Shown here: positions 45,266 through 54,120 of the stretch, piece after piece | Layout: every line of letters starts with the position of its first letter | Position numbering within the stretch: position 1 is the first letter of the stretch | Assembly: GCF_012933465.1 (NCBI RefSeq) | Contig: NZ_JABBND010000002.1 | Location: 248,001 to 312,000 of the forward strand | From: Actinomycetospora sp. TBRC 11914 | GTDB lineage: Bacteria > Actinomycetota > Actinomycetes > Mycobacteriales > Pseudonocardiaceae | DNA: 64,000 nt | Reading direction: 5' to 3' | Position numbers and translations under genes: made by a program | Notes under the pieces: model-generated | Databases searched by the model: none | What the model was told of the DNA's origin: nothing | What the model saw: the letters and a program-made list of their open reading frames with translations, nothing else

Positions 45266-45709
45266 ATGGCGCGGTACATGCTGGTCCTGACCTACGACGA
45301 GGCCACGGCGCTCGCGACGCCGCCCGACCCGGCGGTGTTCGAGGAGATGGGCCGCTTCAACGCGGCGATGGTCGACGCCGGGGTGCTGCTCGCGGGCGAG
45401 GGGCTCGCGCCGAGCTCCCAGGGCGCCGTCCTCACCTTCCCCGACGGCGAGGGCGACGGCGACGGGCCCACCGTCAGCGACGGGCCCTTCACCGAGGCGC
45501 GCGAGCTGATCGGCGGGTTCTGGATCCTGAAGGTCGACTCGCTGGCGGAGGCCGTCTCCTGGGCGCGCCGGGCGCCGTTCCGGCAGGGCGAGCGCATCGA
45601 GGTCCGGCGCGTCACCGAGGCCGAGGACTTCGAGGGTCTCGCCCCCGAGGGGGTGCTCGAGCAGGAGGCCGAGCTGCGCGAGCGGGCCGCGCAGCAGCAC
45701 GGCGGCTGA
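45266..45709 (+). CDS. YCII-related DGPF-domain protein, second copy
   Basis: 147 aa, a paralogue of the preceding protein: MARYMLVLTYDE, MGRFNAAMVDAGVLLAGEGLAPS, SDGPFTEARELIGGFWILK. An acidic insert (DGEGDGDGPT) precedes the DGPF motif. GGGGGAG lies before the ATG. It ends 36 bp before the ECF42 sigma gene, in the same direction, so sigma factor and both DGPF proteins form one unit. Confidence 0.88.
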   Translation: MARYMLVLTYDEATALATPPDPAVFEEMGRFNAAMVDAGVLLAGEGLAPSSQGAVLTFPDGEGDGDGPTVSDGPFTEARELIGGFWILKVDSLAEAVSWARRAPFRQGERIEVRRVTEAEDFEGLAPEGVLEQEAELRERAAQQHGG

Positions 45710-45745
45710 TCGTCCGGGGCGAGCGGAGCGACGGGAGGGAGCGCC

Positions 45746-47029
45746 GTGGCCGACGCCTTCGCCGTCCTCGACGCCGTCTGGCGGGCCGAGTCGGCGCGGA
45801 TCGTGGCCGGCGTCGCGCGGGTGGTGCGCGACGTCGGCCGCGCCGAGGAGCTCGCCCACGACGCGCTGGTCGCCGCGCTCGAGCAGTGGCCGGCCGAGGG
45901 CGTCCCGGACAACCCGGGGGCCTGGCTCGCGGCCACCGCCCGCCGTCGGGCGATCGACCTGGTCCGCCGCGAGCAGACCTTCGCGCGGAAGGCCGAGCAG
46001 GTGGGCCACGAGGAGTCCACGCGCACGGCCCCGGACGCCGCGGAGGTGGTGGCCGACCCGGTCCGGGCGGTCGGTGACGACGTCCTCGCGCTGCTGTTCG
46101 CGACGTGCCACCCGCTGCTCGCGCGGGAGTCGCGGGTGGCCCTGACGCTGCGGCTCTTCGGCGGCCTCACCACCGACGAGATCGCCCGGGCGCTGCTGAT
46201 CCGGTCGACCACGGTCGGCCAGCGGATCTCGCGCGCTAAGAAGCGGCTCTCGGCGGCGGGGGTGGACCTCGAGATCCCGGCGGGGGACGAGCTGGAGGGC
46301 CGGCTCGGCGCGGTCCTCGAGGTGGTCTACCTGGTGTTCAACGAGGGCTACGCGGCGACGACGGGTGCCGACTGGGTCCGCGTCGACCTCTGCGACGAGG
46401 CCATGCGCCTGGGCCGGCGGCTGGCGGCGCTGCTGCCGGAGCGCCCCGAGGTGCACGGGCTGCTCGCGCTGATGGAGCTGCAGGCCTCCCGGCTGCGGGC
46501 CCGGGTGGGTCCCGACGGCGAGCCGGTGCTGCTCGCCGACCAGGACCGCGGGCGCTGGGACCACCTGCTCGTGCGCCGCGGGCTCGCGGGGCTGGCGCGG
46601 GCGGAGGCCGCGGTGCCGCCCGGTCGTCGTCGGGACCACTACACGCTGCAGGCCGGGATCGCGGCCTGCCACGCGCGGGCCGGCTCGGTGGAGGACACCG
46701 ACTGGGCGGCGATGGCCGCCCTCTACGCCGAGCTCGCCGTCGTGACCCCGTCGCCGGTGGTGGAGCTGAACCGGGCCGTCGTCGTGGGGCGGGCCGAGGG
46801 CCCGGCGGCCGGGCTCGCCGTGGTCGACGCGGTCCGCGACGACCCCGCGCTCGCCCGCTACCACCTGGTCCCCGCGGTCCGGGCGGACCTGCTGCTGCGG
46901 CTCGGCCGGCGGGACGAGGCGGCCGCCGAGCTGGAGCGGGCCGCCGCGATGGCGACGAACGAGGCCGAGCGGGCGCTGCTGCACCGTCGGCTGGAGGACC
47001 TGCGGGAGGCCGCCCTCGGCCGGGGGTGA
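45746..47029 (+). CDS. ECF42-type RNA polymerase sigma factor with long C-terminal helical domain
   Basis: 427 aa, more than twice a normal ECF sigma. Sigma region 2 is at ~10–80 (AEELAHDALVAALEQWP, AWLAATARRRAIDLVRRE) and region 4 at ~115–175 (LLFATCHPLLARESRVAL, LTTDEIARALLIRSTTVGQRISRAK). A TPR-like C-terminal domain follows, with the FNEGYAATTG, ALMELQASR and DWAAMAALYAEL segments characteristic of the ECF42 group. No anti-sigma gene is adjacent; the C-terminal domain and the DGPF partners are thought to replace it. It is inserted between hisH and priA. The GTG follows GGGAGG. Confidence 0.92.
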   Translation: MADAFAVLDAVWRAESARIVAGVARVVRDVGRAEELAHDALVAALEQWPAEGVPDNPGAWLAATARRRAIDLVRREQTFARKAEQVGHEESTRTAPDAAEVVADPVRAVGDDVLALLFATCHPLLARESRVALTLRLFGGLTTDEIARALLIRSTTVGQRISRAKKRLSAAGVDLEIPAGDELEGRLGAVLEVVYLVFNEGYAATTGADWVRVDLCDEAMRLGRRLAALLPERPEVHGLLALMELQASRLRARVGPDGEPVLLADQDRGRWDHLLVRRGLAGLARAEAAVPPGRRRDHYTLQAGIAACHARAGSVEDTDWAAMAALYAELAVVTPSPVVELNRAVVVGRAEGPAAGLAVVDAVRDDPALARYHLVPAVRADLLLRLGRRDEAAAELERAAAMATNEAERALLHRRLEDLREAALGRG

Positions 47030-47040
47030 CCCACCGGCCC

Positions 47041-47046
47041 TACGAT
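47041..47046 (+). promoter_or_regulatory. -10 box for leaderless priA/hisA
   Basis: TACGAT, exactly 7 nt before the GTG at 47054. Confidence 0.6.
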
Positions 47047-47053
47047 CGGGCCC

Positions 47054-47797
47054 GTGAGCTTCGACCTGCTGCCCGCCGTGGACGTCGTCGACGGCCAGGC
47101 CGTGCGCCTCGTCCAGGGCGAGGCCGGCACCGAGACCGGCTACGGCGACCCGCTGGACGCCGCCCGCGCCTGGGTCGACGACGGCGCCGAGTGGATCCAC
47201 CTGGTCGACCTCGACGCGGCCTTCCGGCGCGGCTCGAACGCCGCGCTGCTGGCGTCGCTGGTCGAGAGCGTGCCGATCAAGGTCGAGCTCTCCGGCGGCA
47301 TCCGCGACGACGACTCGCTGCGCCGGGCCCTGGACACCGGGTGCGCCAGGGTCAACATCGGGACGGCCGCGCTCGAGGACCCGGCGTGGTGCGCGAAGGC
47401 CATCGCCGAGTTCGGCGACCGCGTGGCGGTCGGCCTCGACGTGAAGATCCGCGACGGCGAGCACCGGCTCGCGGCGCGCGGCTGGGTCTCCGACGGCGGC
47501 GACCTCTGGGAGGTCCTGGCCCGCCTCGACGAGGAGGGCTGCGCGCGCTACGTGGTGACCGACGTCGGCCGCGACGGCACCCTGACCGGCCCCAACACCG
47601 ACCTGCTCACCGCCGTGTGCGAGCGGACGTCGGCCCCCGTCGTCGCCAGCGGCGGCGTCGCGACGCTCGACGACGTCCGCGCGCTCGCGGCGCTCGCCCC
47701 CGCCGGGGTGGAGGGCGCGATCATCGGCAAGGCGCTCTACGCGGGTGCCTTCACGCTGCCGCAAGCGCTCGAGGCCGCGGCCCGGCCCGCTCAGTAG
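47054..47797 (+). CDS. priA: Phosphoribosyl isomerase (HisA/TrpF bifunctional PriA type)
   Basis: 247 aa TIM barrel. It isomerises ProFAR in histidine synthesis and, in actinobacteria, also PRA in tryptophan synthesis. Catalytic Asp is in [15 protein letters not shown] and the second Asp in [15 protein letters not shown]. Phosphate loops are [10 protein letters not shown] and [12 protein letters not shown]. No trpF is present in the trp cluster 4–10 kb downstream, which supports the dual role. Leaderless start as noted. The stop TAG at 47795–47797 is also the beginning of the hisF -10 box. Confidence 0.94.
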   Translation: MSFDLLPAVDVVDGQAVRLVQGEAGTETGYGDPLDAARAWVDDGAEWIHLVDLDAAFRRGSNAALLASLVESVPIKVELSGGIRDDDSLRRALDTGCARVNIGTAALEDPAWCAKAIAEFGDRVAVGLDVKIRDGEHRLAARGWVSDGGDLWEVLARLDEEGCARYVVTDVGRDGTLTGPNTDLLTAVCERTSAPVVASGGVATLDDVRALAALAPAGVEGAIIGKALYAGAFTLPQALEAAARPAQ

Positions 47798-47800
47798 GCT
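47795..47800 (+). promoter_or_regulatory. -10 box for leaderless hisF, overlapping the priA stop codon
   Basis: TAGGCT, whose TAG is the priA stop codon; exactly 7 nt before the hisF ATG at 47808. Confidence 0.6.
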
Positions 47801-47807
47801 GACCGGC

Positions 47808-48581
47808 ATGGGAGTGGCCGTCCGCGTGATCCCCTGCCTGGACGTCGACGCCGGGCGGGTGGTCAAGGGCGTCAACTTCGTCGACCTCCGCGACGCGGGC
47901 GACCCGGTGGAGATGGCCCGGCTCTACGACGCCGAGGGCGCGGACGAGCTCACCTTCCTCGACGTCAGCGCCTCCTCCGGCGAGCGGGAGACCACCTACG
48001 ACGTGGTCCGTCGCACGGCCGAGCAGGTGTTCATCCCGCTGACCGTCGGCGGCGGGGTGCGCACCAACGAGGACATCGACAAGCTGCTGCGGGCCGGGGC
48101 GGACAAGGTCGGGATCAACACCGCAGCGATCGCCCGCCCGGAGTTCCTCGCCGAGTCCAGCCGCCGGTTCGGCTCGCAGTGCATCGTGCTGTCGGTCGAC
48201 GCCCGACGGGTGCCGGCGGACGGGCAGCCCACCCCGAGCGGCTTCGAGGTCACCACCCACGGCGGCCGGCGCGGTACCGGCATCGACGCGCTGGAGTGGG
48301 CACAGCGCGGCGCCGAGCTCGGCGTCGGGGAGATCCTGCTGAACTCGATGGACGCCGACGGCACCAAGAACGGCTTCGACCTGGAGATGCTGCGGAAGGT
48401 GCGCGCGCTCGTCGACGTCCCGGTGATCGCGAGCGGTGGTGCGGGCGCCGTCGAGCACTTCGCCCCGGCGGTCGAGGCGGGGGCCGACGCGGTGCTCGCG
48501 GCGAGCGTGTTCCACTTCGGGATCATGCGGATCGGCGAGGTCAAGGACGCGCTGCGCGCGACGGGGGTGGAGGTCCGGTGA
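47808..48581 (+). CDS. hisF: Imidazole glycerol phosphate synthase, cyclase subunit
   Basis: 257 aa TIM barrel, standard length. It uses HisH-derived ammonia to make IGP and AICAR. Catalytic Asp residues are in [15 protein letters not shown] and [15 protein letters not shown]. Phosphate sites are TVGGGVRT and [12 protein letters not shown]. The ATG at 47808 is set by the 7-nt spacing from TAGGCT and the conserved N-terminus [12 protein letters not shown]. hisI follows 31 bp downstream. Confidence 0.97.
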   Translation: MGVAVRVIPCLDVDAGRVVKGVNFVDLRDAGDPVEMARLYDAEGADELTFLDVSASSGERETTYDVVRRTAEQVFIPLTVGGGVRTNEDIDKLLRAGADKVGINTAAIARPEFLAESSRRFGSQCIVLSVDARRVPADGQPTPSGFEVTTHGGRRGTGIDALEWAQRGAELGVGEILLNSMDADGTKNGFDLEMLRKVRALVDVPVIASGGAGAVEHFAPAVEAGADAVLAASVFHFGIMRIGEVKDALRATGVEVR

Positions 48582-48612
48582 CGGGGGAGACGCAGCGGAA
48601 CGGAGCTCGACC

Positions 48613-48978
48613 GTGACGACCGCCCCGGTGCTGGATCCCGCGCTCGCCGCCCGGCTCACGCGCACCCCCGACGGGCTGGTGTGCGCGGTGGTGCAGCAGT
48701 ACGACACCCGCGAGGTGCTCATGGTCGCGTGGATGTCCGACGAGGCCCTCGCCCGCACGCTCGCCACCCGCGAGGCCACCTACTGGTCGCGCTCCCGGCA
48801 GGAGCTCTGGATCAAGGGCGCCACCAGCGGGCACACGCAGGCCGTCCGCGAGGTCCGGCTCGACTGCGACGGCGACACCCTGCTGGTCCTCGTCGACCAG
48901 CAGGGCGCGGCCTGCCACACCGGCGACCACACCTGCTTCGACGCGGACGTGCTGCTCTCCGCGGGCGGGGCGTCCTGA
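48613..48978 (+). CDS. hisI: Phosphoribosyl-AMP cyclohydrolase
   Basis: 121 aa, the monofunctional HisI without a HisE domain. Zn/Mg-dependent opening of the purine ring of PR-AMP. Conserved: [60 protein letters not shown] and the zinc-binding CHTGDHTCF. The start is GTG at 48613, with GGAG 9 nt upstream. hisE and hisG are not in the window. Confidence 0.96.
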   Translation: MTTAPVLDPALAARLTRTPDGLVCAVVQQYDTREVLMVAWMSDEALARTLATREATYWSRSRQELWIKGATSGHTQAVREVRLDCDGDTLLVLVDQQGAACHTGDHTCFDADVLLSAGGAS

Positions 48979-49019
48979 GCCGGACGGCCGGGGCGCAGGA
49001 CGCGGGACGAGGAGGTCGC

Positions 49020-49226
49020 ATGGCGTCGTACGAGTACAAGGTGGTCGAGCTCCGCGAGGGCCTGATGGGCGGGAAGATGTCCGGCAGCAAGCTGGAGAAG
49101 ATCCTCAACGAGCACGCGGGCCAGGGCTGGCAGCTCAAGGCCATCACCGGGGTCGAGGTGAAGGGCCGCATCGGTCCCGGTGGCGTGGACGGCGTGCTCG
49201 TGACCTTCGAGCGACCGCGGGCCTGA
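49020..49226 (+). CDS. DUF4177-like small protein
   Basis: 68 aa, from an ATG after GAGGAGG. A single beta-alpha-beta domain: YEYKVVELRE, KLEKILNEHAGQGWQLKAIT, and VLVTFERP, the pattern of DUF4177. Function unknown; no membrane segment. Its last four codons and stop are part of the first unit of a 16-bp tandem repeat that continues downstream, so the C-terminus is exposed to repeat slippage. Confidence 0.82.
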   Translation: MASYEYKVVELREGLMGGKMSGSKLEKILNEHAGQGWQLKAITGVEVKGRIGPGGVDGVLVTFERPRA

Positions 49227-49283
49227 GCGACCGCGGGGCTGAGCGACCGCGGGGCTGAGCGACCGCGGGGCTGAGCGACCGCG
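49209..49283. repeat. 16-bp tandem repeat, 4.7 units
   Basis: The unit GAGCGACCGCGGGGCT starts at 49209 (one mismatch), 49225, 49241 and 49257, with a partial unit at 49273. It begins inside the DUF4177 coding end. Each unit carries a TGA across its junction. Confidence 0.85.
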
Positions 49284-49721
49284 CCGGACCTGCGCGCCGC
49301 GCACACACCTCGTCCGGGGTGGCTCACGTGCCCCGGCCGACCGACGCGCCGCGCACACACTCCGTCGACGCGGCCCTTCCTCGTGTCCGGGTCCGGCCGG
49401 TGATCGGTTTCCGGTAGCGCATCCGAGGCCAGGGCGGCCGGATCCGCCACCGGAAGAAGATCATGGACCGAGGGGGAGCCGGACGGGCGCGGGGCTCCGT
49501 CCGACCCCCGTGAGCGTTCGACGGTTCCTGGCCACGCGGGGACGCCGCACACGCCGGGCGCTCCGGGGCTCCCGCGTCCACGAGCCCGGTATCGGGTCGT
49601 CGTGTGTGGCGCGCGCAGGTCCCGCCAGGTCCGGATGCGTCGCCCGGGGTGTGTGTGGCGGGCGCAGGTCCCACCCCGGGAGCACCTGACGGCCGCTCCC
49701 GCGGCGGCGGCAGGACACGTT
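49284..49721. other. Non-coding repeat-rich stretch
   Basis: This stretch holds two 16-bp direct repeats CGCGCCGCGCACACAC (49293–49308 and 49345–49360). It also has a pair GTGTGTGGCGSGCGCAGGTC (from 49602 and 49651) that is roughly their inverse. The middle (49380–49560) shows no convincing gene; short frames on both strands lack ribosome sites and family features. Confidence 0.55.
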
Positions 49722-50654
49722 CTAGGCGGAGGCGACCGGCGTCCGGGGTGGGATCCGGGCGTCGGCCGTGGCCCGGAACGCCCGCACGGCCGCCCGGACG
49801 GCCGGCGTCTCGCGGTCGGTGCGCCAGACCGCGTCGACGGTGCGGGCGAGCACCGGTTCCGTCGCGACCATGCGCACGCCGGTCGGGATCGCGGGCCGGG
49901 CGAGCCGCGGGATCATCGCGGCGAGGCCCGCGCCCGCCACGAGCTCCAGGTGGATGGCGAACCCGCAGATCAGGCACGTCACGCGGGGCTCGACGCCCTC
50001 CCGGCGGAGGCGCTCGACCAGCCAGTCGTGGGCCCGCGTGCTGCTGGTGTCGGCGACCCAGGTGAGGTCGGCGCCGACCAGGTCGGAGAGCGCGACCGTG
50101 CCCGACGCCGCCAGCGGGTGCTCGCGGGGGAGGGCGAGGTCGAGGATGTCGTCACAGAGCTGGGTGCGGCTGGTCCGGGCGGGCACCGGCGCCGGGAGGC
50201 CGTCCCAGTTCTCGACGACGGCCAGGTCCAGGTCCCCGTTCACGAGCGCGGGGAGGGTCTGCTCGGCCTCGCCGTCCTCGAGCAGCACCACGAGGTCCGG
50301 GTGGGCCTGCCGGAGCCGGGCCAGGCTCGCCGGGGCGAGGGCGTGCACCGTCGTCGGGATCGCGCCGATCCGCAGCGGACCGACGACGTCGTCGTCGAGG
50401 CGGTCGAGGTCGCGGCGCGCGGTGGCGAGGCGGTCGAGGACGGCCGCGGCGTGGTCGGTGAGCACCAGCCCGGCGGGGGTCAGCCGGATCCCGCGGCCCG
50501 CCGGCTCGGTGAGCGCCGTCCCCGCCTCCCGCTCGAGCGCGGCGAGCTGCTGCGACACCGCCGACGGCGTGAGGTGCAGGCTCGCGGCGGCCCTCCCGAC
50601 GGTGCCGTGGGTGGCGACGGCGTGCAGCGCCTGCAGGCGCCCGGTCCCGAACAC
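49722..50654 (-). CDS. LysR-family transcriptional regulator
   Basis: 310 aa. N-terminal winged helix (ALHAVATHGTVGRAAASLHL, SAVSQQLAALEREAG, LTPAGLVLTDHA), then a substrate-binding domain from ~88 (GPLRIGAIPTTVHALAP). A cysteine pair in TCLICGF is notable. The start is taken as GTG at 50654, because TAGGTT (complement of 50662–50667) lies 7 nt upstream and the protein then begins at the usual place before the first helix. A TTG at 50687 is the alternative. It is divergent from the EamA transporter, with a GAACC-TAAC-GGTTC dyad between; control of that exporter is inferred. Confidence 0.88.
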   Translation of the reverse strand: MFGTGRLQALHAVATHGTVGRAAASLHLTPSAVSQQLAALEREAGTALTEPAGRGIRLTPAGLVLTDHAAAVLDRLATARRDLDRLDDDVVGPLRIGAIPTTVHALAPASLARLRQAHPDLVVLLEDGEAEQTLPALVNGDLDLAVVENWDGLPAPVPARTSRTQLCDDILDLALPREHPLAASGTVALSDLVGADLTWVADTSSTRAHDWLVERLRREGVEPRVTCLICGFAIHLELVAGAGLAAMIPRLARPAIPTGVRMVATEPVLARTVDAVWRTDRETPAVRAAVRAFRATADARIPPRTPVASA

Positions 50655-50660
50655 ATCAGA

Positions 50661-50674
50661 GAACCTAACGGTTC
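50661..50674. promoter_or_regulatory. LysR promoter box and dyad
   Basis: GAACC-TAAC-GGTTC-type dyad (GAACCTAACGGTTC, 50661–50674). It overlaps the minus-strand -10 box TAGGTT (50667–50662), which is 7 nt from the LysR GTG. This is a natural autoregulatory site. Confidence 0.45.
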
Positions 50675-50728
50675 CCGGCCAGAACAAGTCGCTGGTCCTG
50701 AACGATCGGCGGCTTCACGCTGGAGCGC

Positions 50729-51685
50729 GTGACGATGTCCGCCTCCACCGACGCCTCCGCCACCACCGGCCGTCGCCAGGTCGACCCGCGGCTCCTCGCC
50801 GTCGCCGGCAGCCTGTGCATCGCACTCTCGCCGATCCTCATCGCGCTCTCCGGGACCTCGCCGGGCACCGCGACGTTCTTCCGCTGCCTGCTCGGGCTCC
50901 CCGTGCTCGTCCCCATGGCGCTGCTCGAACGGCGGCGGCTCCGCCCGGTGGACGGCCTCGGCGGGGTGCCGCGCGGCCGCCCCTGGCTGATCGTCGTCGG
51001 CGGTCTGCTGCTGGGGTTCGACATGACGCTGTGGACCGGCGCGATCCACGCGGTCGGCGCCGGGGTGTCGACGGTGCTGGTCAACGTGCAGGTCGTGATC
51101 CTGCCGCTGCTCGCGTTCCTGGTCCTGCGGGAGCGGGTGCGGCCGTCGTTCCTGCTGGCGGTGCCGGTGATGCTCGGCGGGGTCGCGCTCGCCGGCGGGC
51201 TCGCCGACGGCGGAGGGGGCGCCGCCCACCCCGTCCTCGGCACCGTGCTGGCCCTGCTCGCGGCGTGCGCCTACGCGGGCTACCTGCTGTTCCTGCGGAT
51301 CGGGTCGGCACCCGGTCAGAAGTCGGGGCCCGTCGCCCTCGCGACCGCGGCGGCCGCGGTGAGCTCCTTCGTCCTCGGCAGCTTCTGGGAGGGCGTCGAC
51401 CTGACGCCGGGCTGGGAGGCGCTGGGGTGGCTCGCGCTGCTGGCGCTGATCGGGCAGTGCATGGGGTGGGTGCTGATCGCGGGCGGCATGGCGCGGCTCC
51501 CGTCCTCGACCGGCGCGTCGATCCTGCTCCTGCAGCCGGTCGGCGCGGTGCTGCTCGGGATGCTCGTGCTGGGCCAGTTCCCGACGACGTGGCAGCTGGC
51601 CGGCTGCGTCGTCGTCATCGGGGCGGTGGCGTTCGCGGCGCGCACGCGGGCCGAGCCGGCACCGGAGGAGGCCGTGACGTCCTGA
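50729..51685 (+). CDS. EamA/DMT-family transporter
   Basis: 318 aa, ten membrane helices from two EamA repeats (first ~25–145, second ~165–300). Recognisable are LWTGAIHAVGAGVSTVLVNVQVVILPLLAFLVLRERVRPS in the first repeat (positions ~108–147) and LPSSTGASILLLQPVGAVLL in the second. It is an exporter of amino acids or other small metabolites; its position next to trp genes could hint at aromatic compounds, but sequence does not decide. Start GTG at 50729, or ATG at 50735, after GGAG. It is divergent from its likely LysR regulator. Confidence 0.88.
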   Translation: MTMSASTDASATTGRRQVDPRLLAVAGSLCIALSPILIALSGTSPGTATFFRCLLGLPVLVPMALLERRRLRPVDGLGGVPRGRPWLIVVGGLLLGFDMTLWTGAIHAVGAGVSTVLVNVQVVILPLLAFLVLRERVRPSFLLAVPVMLGGVALAGGLADGGGGAAHPVLGTVLALLAACAYAGYLLFLRIGSAPGQKSGPVALATAAAAVSSFVLGSFWEGVDLTPGWEALGWLALLALIGQCMGWVLIAGGMARLPSSTGASILLLQPVGAVLLGMLVLGQFPTTWQLAGCVVVIGAVAFAARTRAEPAPEEAVTS

Positions 51686-51730
51686 GGCCGCCGGACGACG
51701 CTGTCGGTGGGGGCGTCCACAATGGGCGGC

Positions 51731-53320
51731 GTGTCCGTGACCGACCAGCCGATCAGCCTCGGGACGGTGTTCCCCGACCGGGCGCGCTTCCACGAGCTCG
51801 CCGCCCACCACCGCGTCATCCCCGTCGTGCGGCGCCTGCTGGCCGACGACGAGACGCCGGTCGGGGTCTACCGCAAGCTCGCGGGGCGGCGGACGGGGAC
51901 GTTCCTGCTCGAGTCCGCCGCCCACGGTGAGTCCTGGTCGCGGTTCTCGTTCGTCGGCGCGCACAGCGCGGCGGCGCTCACCGAGCGCGGCGGCCGGGCG
52001 CACTGGACGGGCACGCCGCCGGTCGGCCTGCCCGGGACGGCGGACGACCCGACGGACGATCCGCTGGTCGCGCTGCGCGAGACGCTCGAGCGGCTGCGCA
52101 CCGATCCGCTGCCGGGCCTGCCGCCGCTCACCGGGGGGCTGGTCGGCTACGTGGGGTACGACGCGGTGCGTCGCCTGGAGCGCCTTCCCGAGCACGCCGA
52201 GGACGACCTCGCGATCCCCGAGCTCGTGATGCTGCTGGCCACCGACCTCGCGGTGCTCGACCACCACGAGGGCACCGTCACGCTCATCGCCAACGCGGTG
52301 AACTGGGACGACAGCCCCGAGCGCGCCGACGCCGCGTACGACGACGCCCTCGCCCGGCTCGACCGGATGACCGCGGAGCTCGGGGCGCCGGCGGAGTCCA
52401 CGGTCGCGTCGTACGACCCGCTGGCCGGGCGCTCGCCGACGGTCCGGCGCCGGTTCGACCGCGACCGCTACCTCGCCGCCGTCGAGACCGCCAAGGAGCG
52501 GATCCGGGCCGGCGACGCGTTCCAGGTCGTCGTCAGCCAGCGCTTCGAGTCGGAGACCGCGGCCGACGCCCTCGACGTCTACCGCGTCCTGCGGGCCACC
52601 AACCCGAGCCCGTACATGTACCTGCTGCGCCTCGCCGACGCCGAGGAACGCCCGTTCGAGATCGTCGGCTCCTCGCCGGAGGCGCTGGTGACGGTGCGCG
52701 ACGGCGTCGCCACCACGCACCCGATCGCCGGGACGCGCTGGCGGGGCGCCGACGCCGAGGAGGACGTCCTGCTGGAGAAGGACCTCCTCGCCGACGAGAA
52801 GGAGCGTGCCGAGCACCTCATGCTCGTCGACCTCGGGCGCAACGACCTGGGCCGGGTCTGCGCGCCGGGCACGGTGAAGGTGCACCGCTTCTTCGACATC
52901 GAGCGCTACAGCCACGTCATGCACCTGGTCTCGACGGTGTCCGGGCGCCTCGCCGAGGGCCGCACCGCGTTCGACGCCGTGGCCGCCTGCTTCCCCGCGG
53001 GGACGCTCTCCGGGGCGCCCAAGCCGAAGGCCATGGAGATCATCGAGGAGCTGGAACCGACCCGCCGGGGGCTCTACGGCGGCATCGTCGGCTACCTCGA
53101 CTTCGCGGGCGACGCCGACACCGCGATCGCCATCCGCACCGGCCTGCTGCGCGACGGGGTCGCGCACGTGCAGGCGGGCGGCGGGATCGTCGCCGACTCC
53201 GACCCGGCGGCGGAGGACACCGAGGCCACCAACAAGGCCCGCGCCGTCCTCGCGGCCGTCGCCACCGCCGGCACGCTCGCGCCACCCGAGGGCGTGTCGG
53301 GCGACCGGGACGTCCCGTGA
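51731..53320 (+). CDS. trpE: Anthranilate synthase component I
   Basis: 529 aa. Converts chorismate to anthranilate with glutamine-derived ammonia from TrpG, not in the window. Chorismate-binding motifs: [59 protein letters not shown], and [23 protein letters not shown]. The N-terminal feedback region includes [20 protein letters not shown], the tryptophan-binding LLES element. The GTG at 51731 is 7 nt after CACAAT, compatible with a leaderless start. It overlaps the following membrane gene by 4 nt. Confidence 0.96.
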   Translation: MSVTDQPISLGTVFPDRARFHELAAHHRVIPVVRRLLADDETPVGVYRKLAGRRTGTFLLESAAHGESWSRFSFVGAHSAAALTERGGRAHWTGTPPVGLPGTADDPTDDPLVALRETLERLRTDPLPGLPPLTGGLVGYVGYDAVRRLERLPEHAEDDLAIPELVMLLATDLAVLDHHEGTVTLIANAVNWDDSPERADAAYDDALARLDRMTAELGAPAESTVASYDPLAGRSPTVRRRFDRDRYLAAVETAKERIRAGDAFQVVVSQRFESETAADALDVYRVLRATNPSPYMYLLRLADAEERPFEIVGSSPEALVTVRDGVATTHPIAGTRWRGADAEEDVLLEKDLLADEKERAEHLMLVDLGRNDLGRVCAPGTVKVHRFFDIERYSHVMHLVSTVSGRLAEGRTAFDAVAACFPAGTLSGAPKPKAMEIIEELEPTRRGLYGGIVGYLDFAGDADTAIAIRTGLLRDGVAHVQAGGGIVADSDPAAEDTEATNKARAVLAAVATAGTLAPPEGVSGDRDVP

Positions 53321-54027
53321 GCGGCCCCGCGGCCGCCGAGCGGGCTCCCCGCCGGCCGGGCTCGCGGCTGCTCGGCCTCGCCGTCGTCGGGCTGGTGCTG
53401 GCGGCGGCGTCGCTGTGGGGGGCCTCGCGCGGGACGTGGCTGACGGCGACCTGGGACGTGCCGCTGCGCGGCCGGGTGGTGGCGACGGCGGTCGGCGCCG
53501 ACACCGAACCGGTGCTGGTGCCGTGGGCGCTGCTCGCCCTCGCCGCGATCGGCGGGCTCTTCGCGACGTCCGGCTGGGGCCGGCGCGCGGTCGGCGTCGT
53601 CGTCGGGGTGGCCGGGCTGTGGGCGCTGCTGCGGGCGGTGTCCGGGCTGGCCGCGCCCGCGCCGTCCCAGCTGCCCGCGTCCGCCCAGCAGGCGGGCCGG
53701 GCGCTCGGCGTCCAGGTCACCCTCGCGTGGCCGCTGCTGGCCGCGCTGGGCGCCGTGCTCCTGCTCGCGGTGGGCGTGCTCGTGGCGGTCCGGGGCTCGG
53801 TCATGCCCCGCCTCGGGGCGCGCTACGACGCGCCCGGCGCCCGGCCCCGCGACCGTCCGGCCGACGACGAGCGCGGCCTCTGGGAGGCCCTCGACGCGGG
53901 GGAGGACCCCACAGCGGCCCCGCGTGCGGACGAGCCCTCCGCCGAGGGTCCGGACGCCGGGCGAGAGGGCCCGCGGGGGCCCGCCGCGGGGAGGGCGCCG
54001 GACCGGGCCGAGGGAGGACGGGGTTAA
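53317..54027 (+). CDS. Trp-region conserved membrane protein (TIGR02234 type)
   Basis: 236 aa. Four helices are predicted (~18–36, 66–82, 88–108, ~135–157) with a loop carrying [13 protein letters not shown]. An acidic, Pro/Gly/Arg-rich disordered tail (165–236) follows. It lies between trpE and trpC as in mycobacteria and other actinobacteria; function unknown, perhaps linked to tryptophan supply or transport. GTG overlaps the trpE stop. Its own stop TAA (54025–54027) is the start of a TAACAT promoter-like box. Confidence 0.85.
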   Translation: MSGPAAAERAPRRPGSRLLGLAVVGLVLAAASLWGASRGTWLTATWDVPLRGRVVATAVGADTEPVLVPWALLALAAIGGLFATSGWGRRAVGVVVGVAGLWALLRAVSGLAAPAPSQLPASAQQAGRALGVQVTLAWPLLAALGAVLLLAVGVLVAVRGSVMPRLGARYDAPGARPRDRPADDERGLWEALDAGEDPTAAPRADEPSAEGPDAGREGPRGPAAGRAPDRAEGGRG

Positions 54028-54030
54028 CAT
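54025..54030 (+). promoter_or_regulatory. Possible internal promoter -10 before trpC
   Basis: TAACAT overlaps the preceding TAA stop. No clear -35. The ~85-nt leader contains a 16-codon frame without tryptophan, so attenuation is not indicated. Confidence 0.3.
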
Positions 54031-54120
54031 GGAGCGAACTCGGCCCACGGGACCGGGCCGGAGTCCGGGGGCCCGGTGAGCACGACCGACGATCGCCCGA
54101 GGAACGGGGGCAGCAGCCGC

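Noticed and set aside
49380..49560. A gene on either strand between DUF4177 and LysR genes
   Set aside because: Frames there lack ribosome sites and leaderless boxes and show no family-like composition.
54029..54079. Leader peptide for trp attenuation
   Set aside because: The 16-codon frame has no tryptophan codons and no clear mutually exclusive hairpins before trpC.
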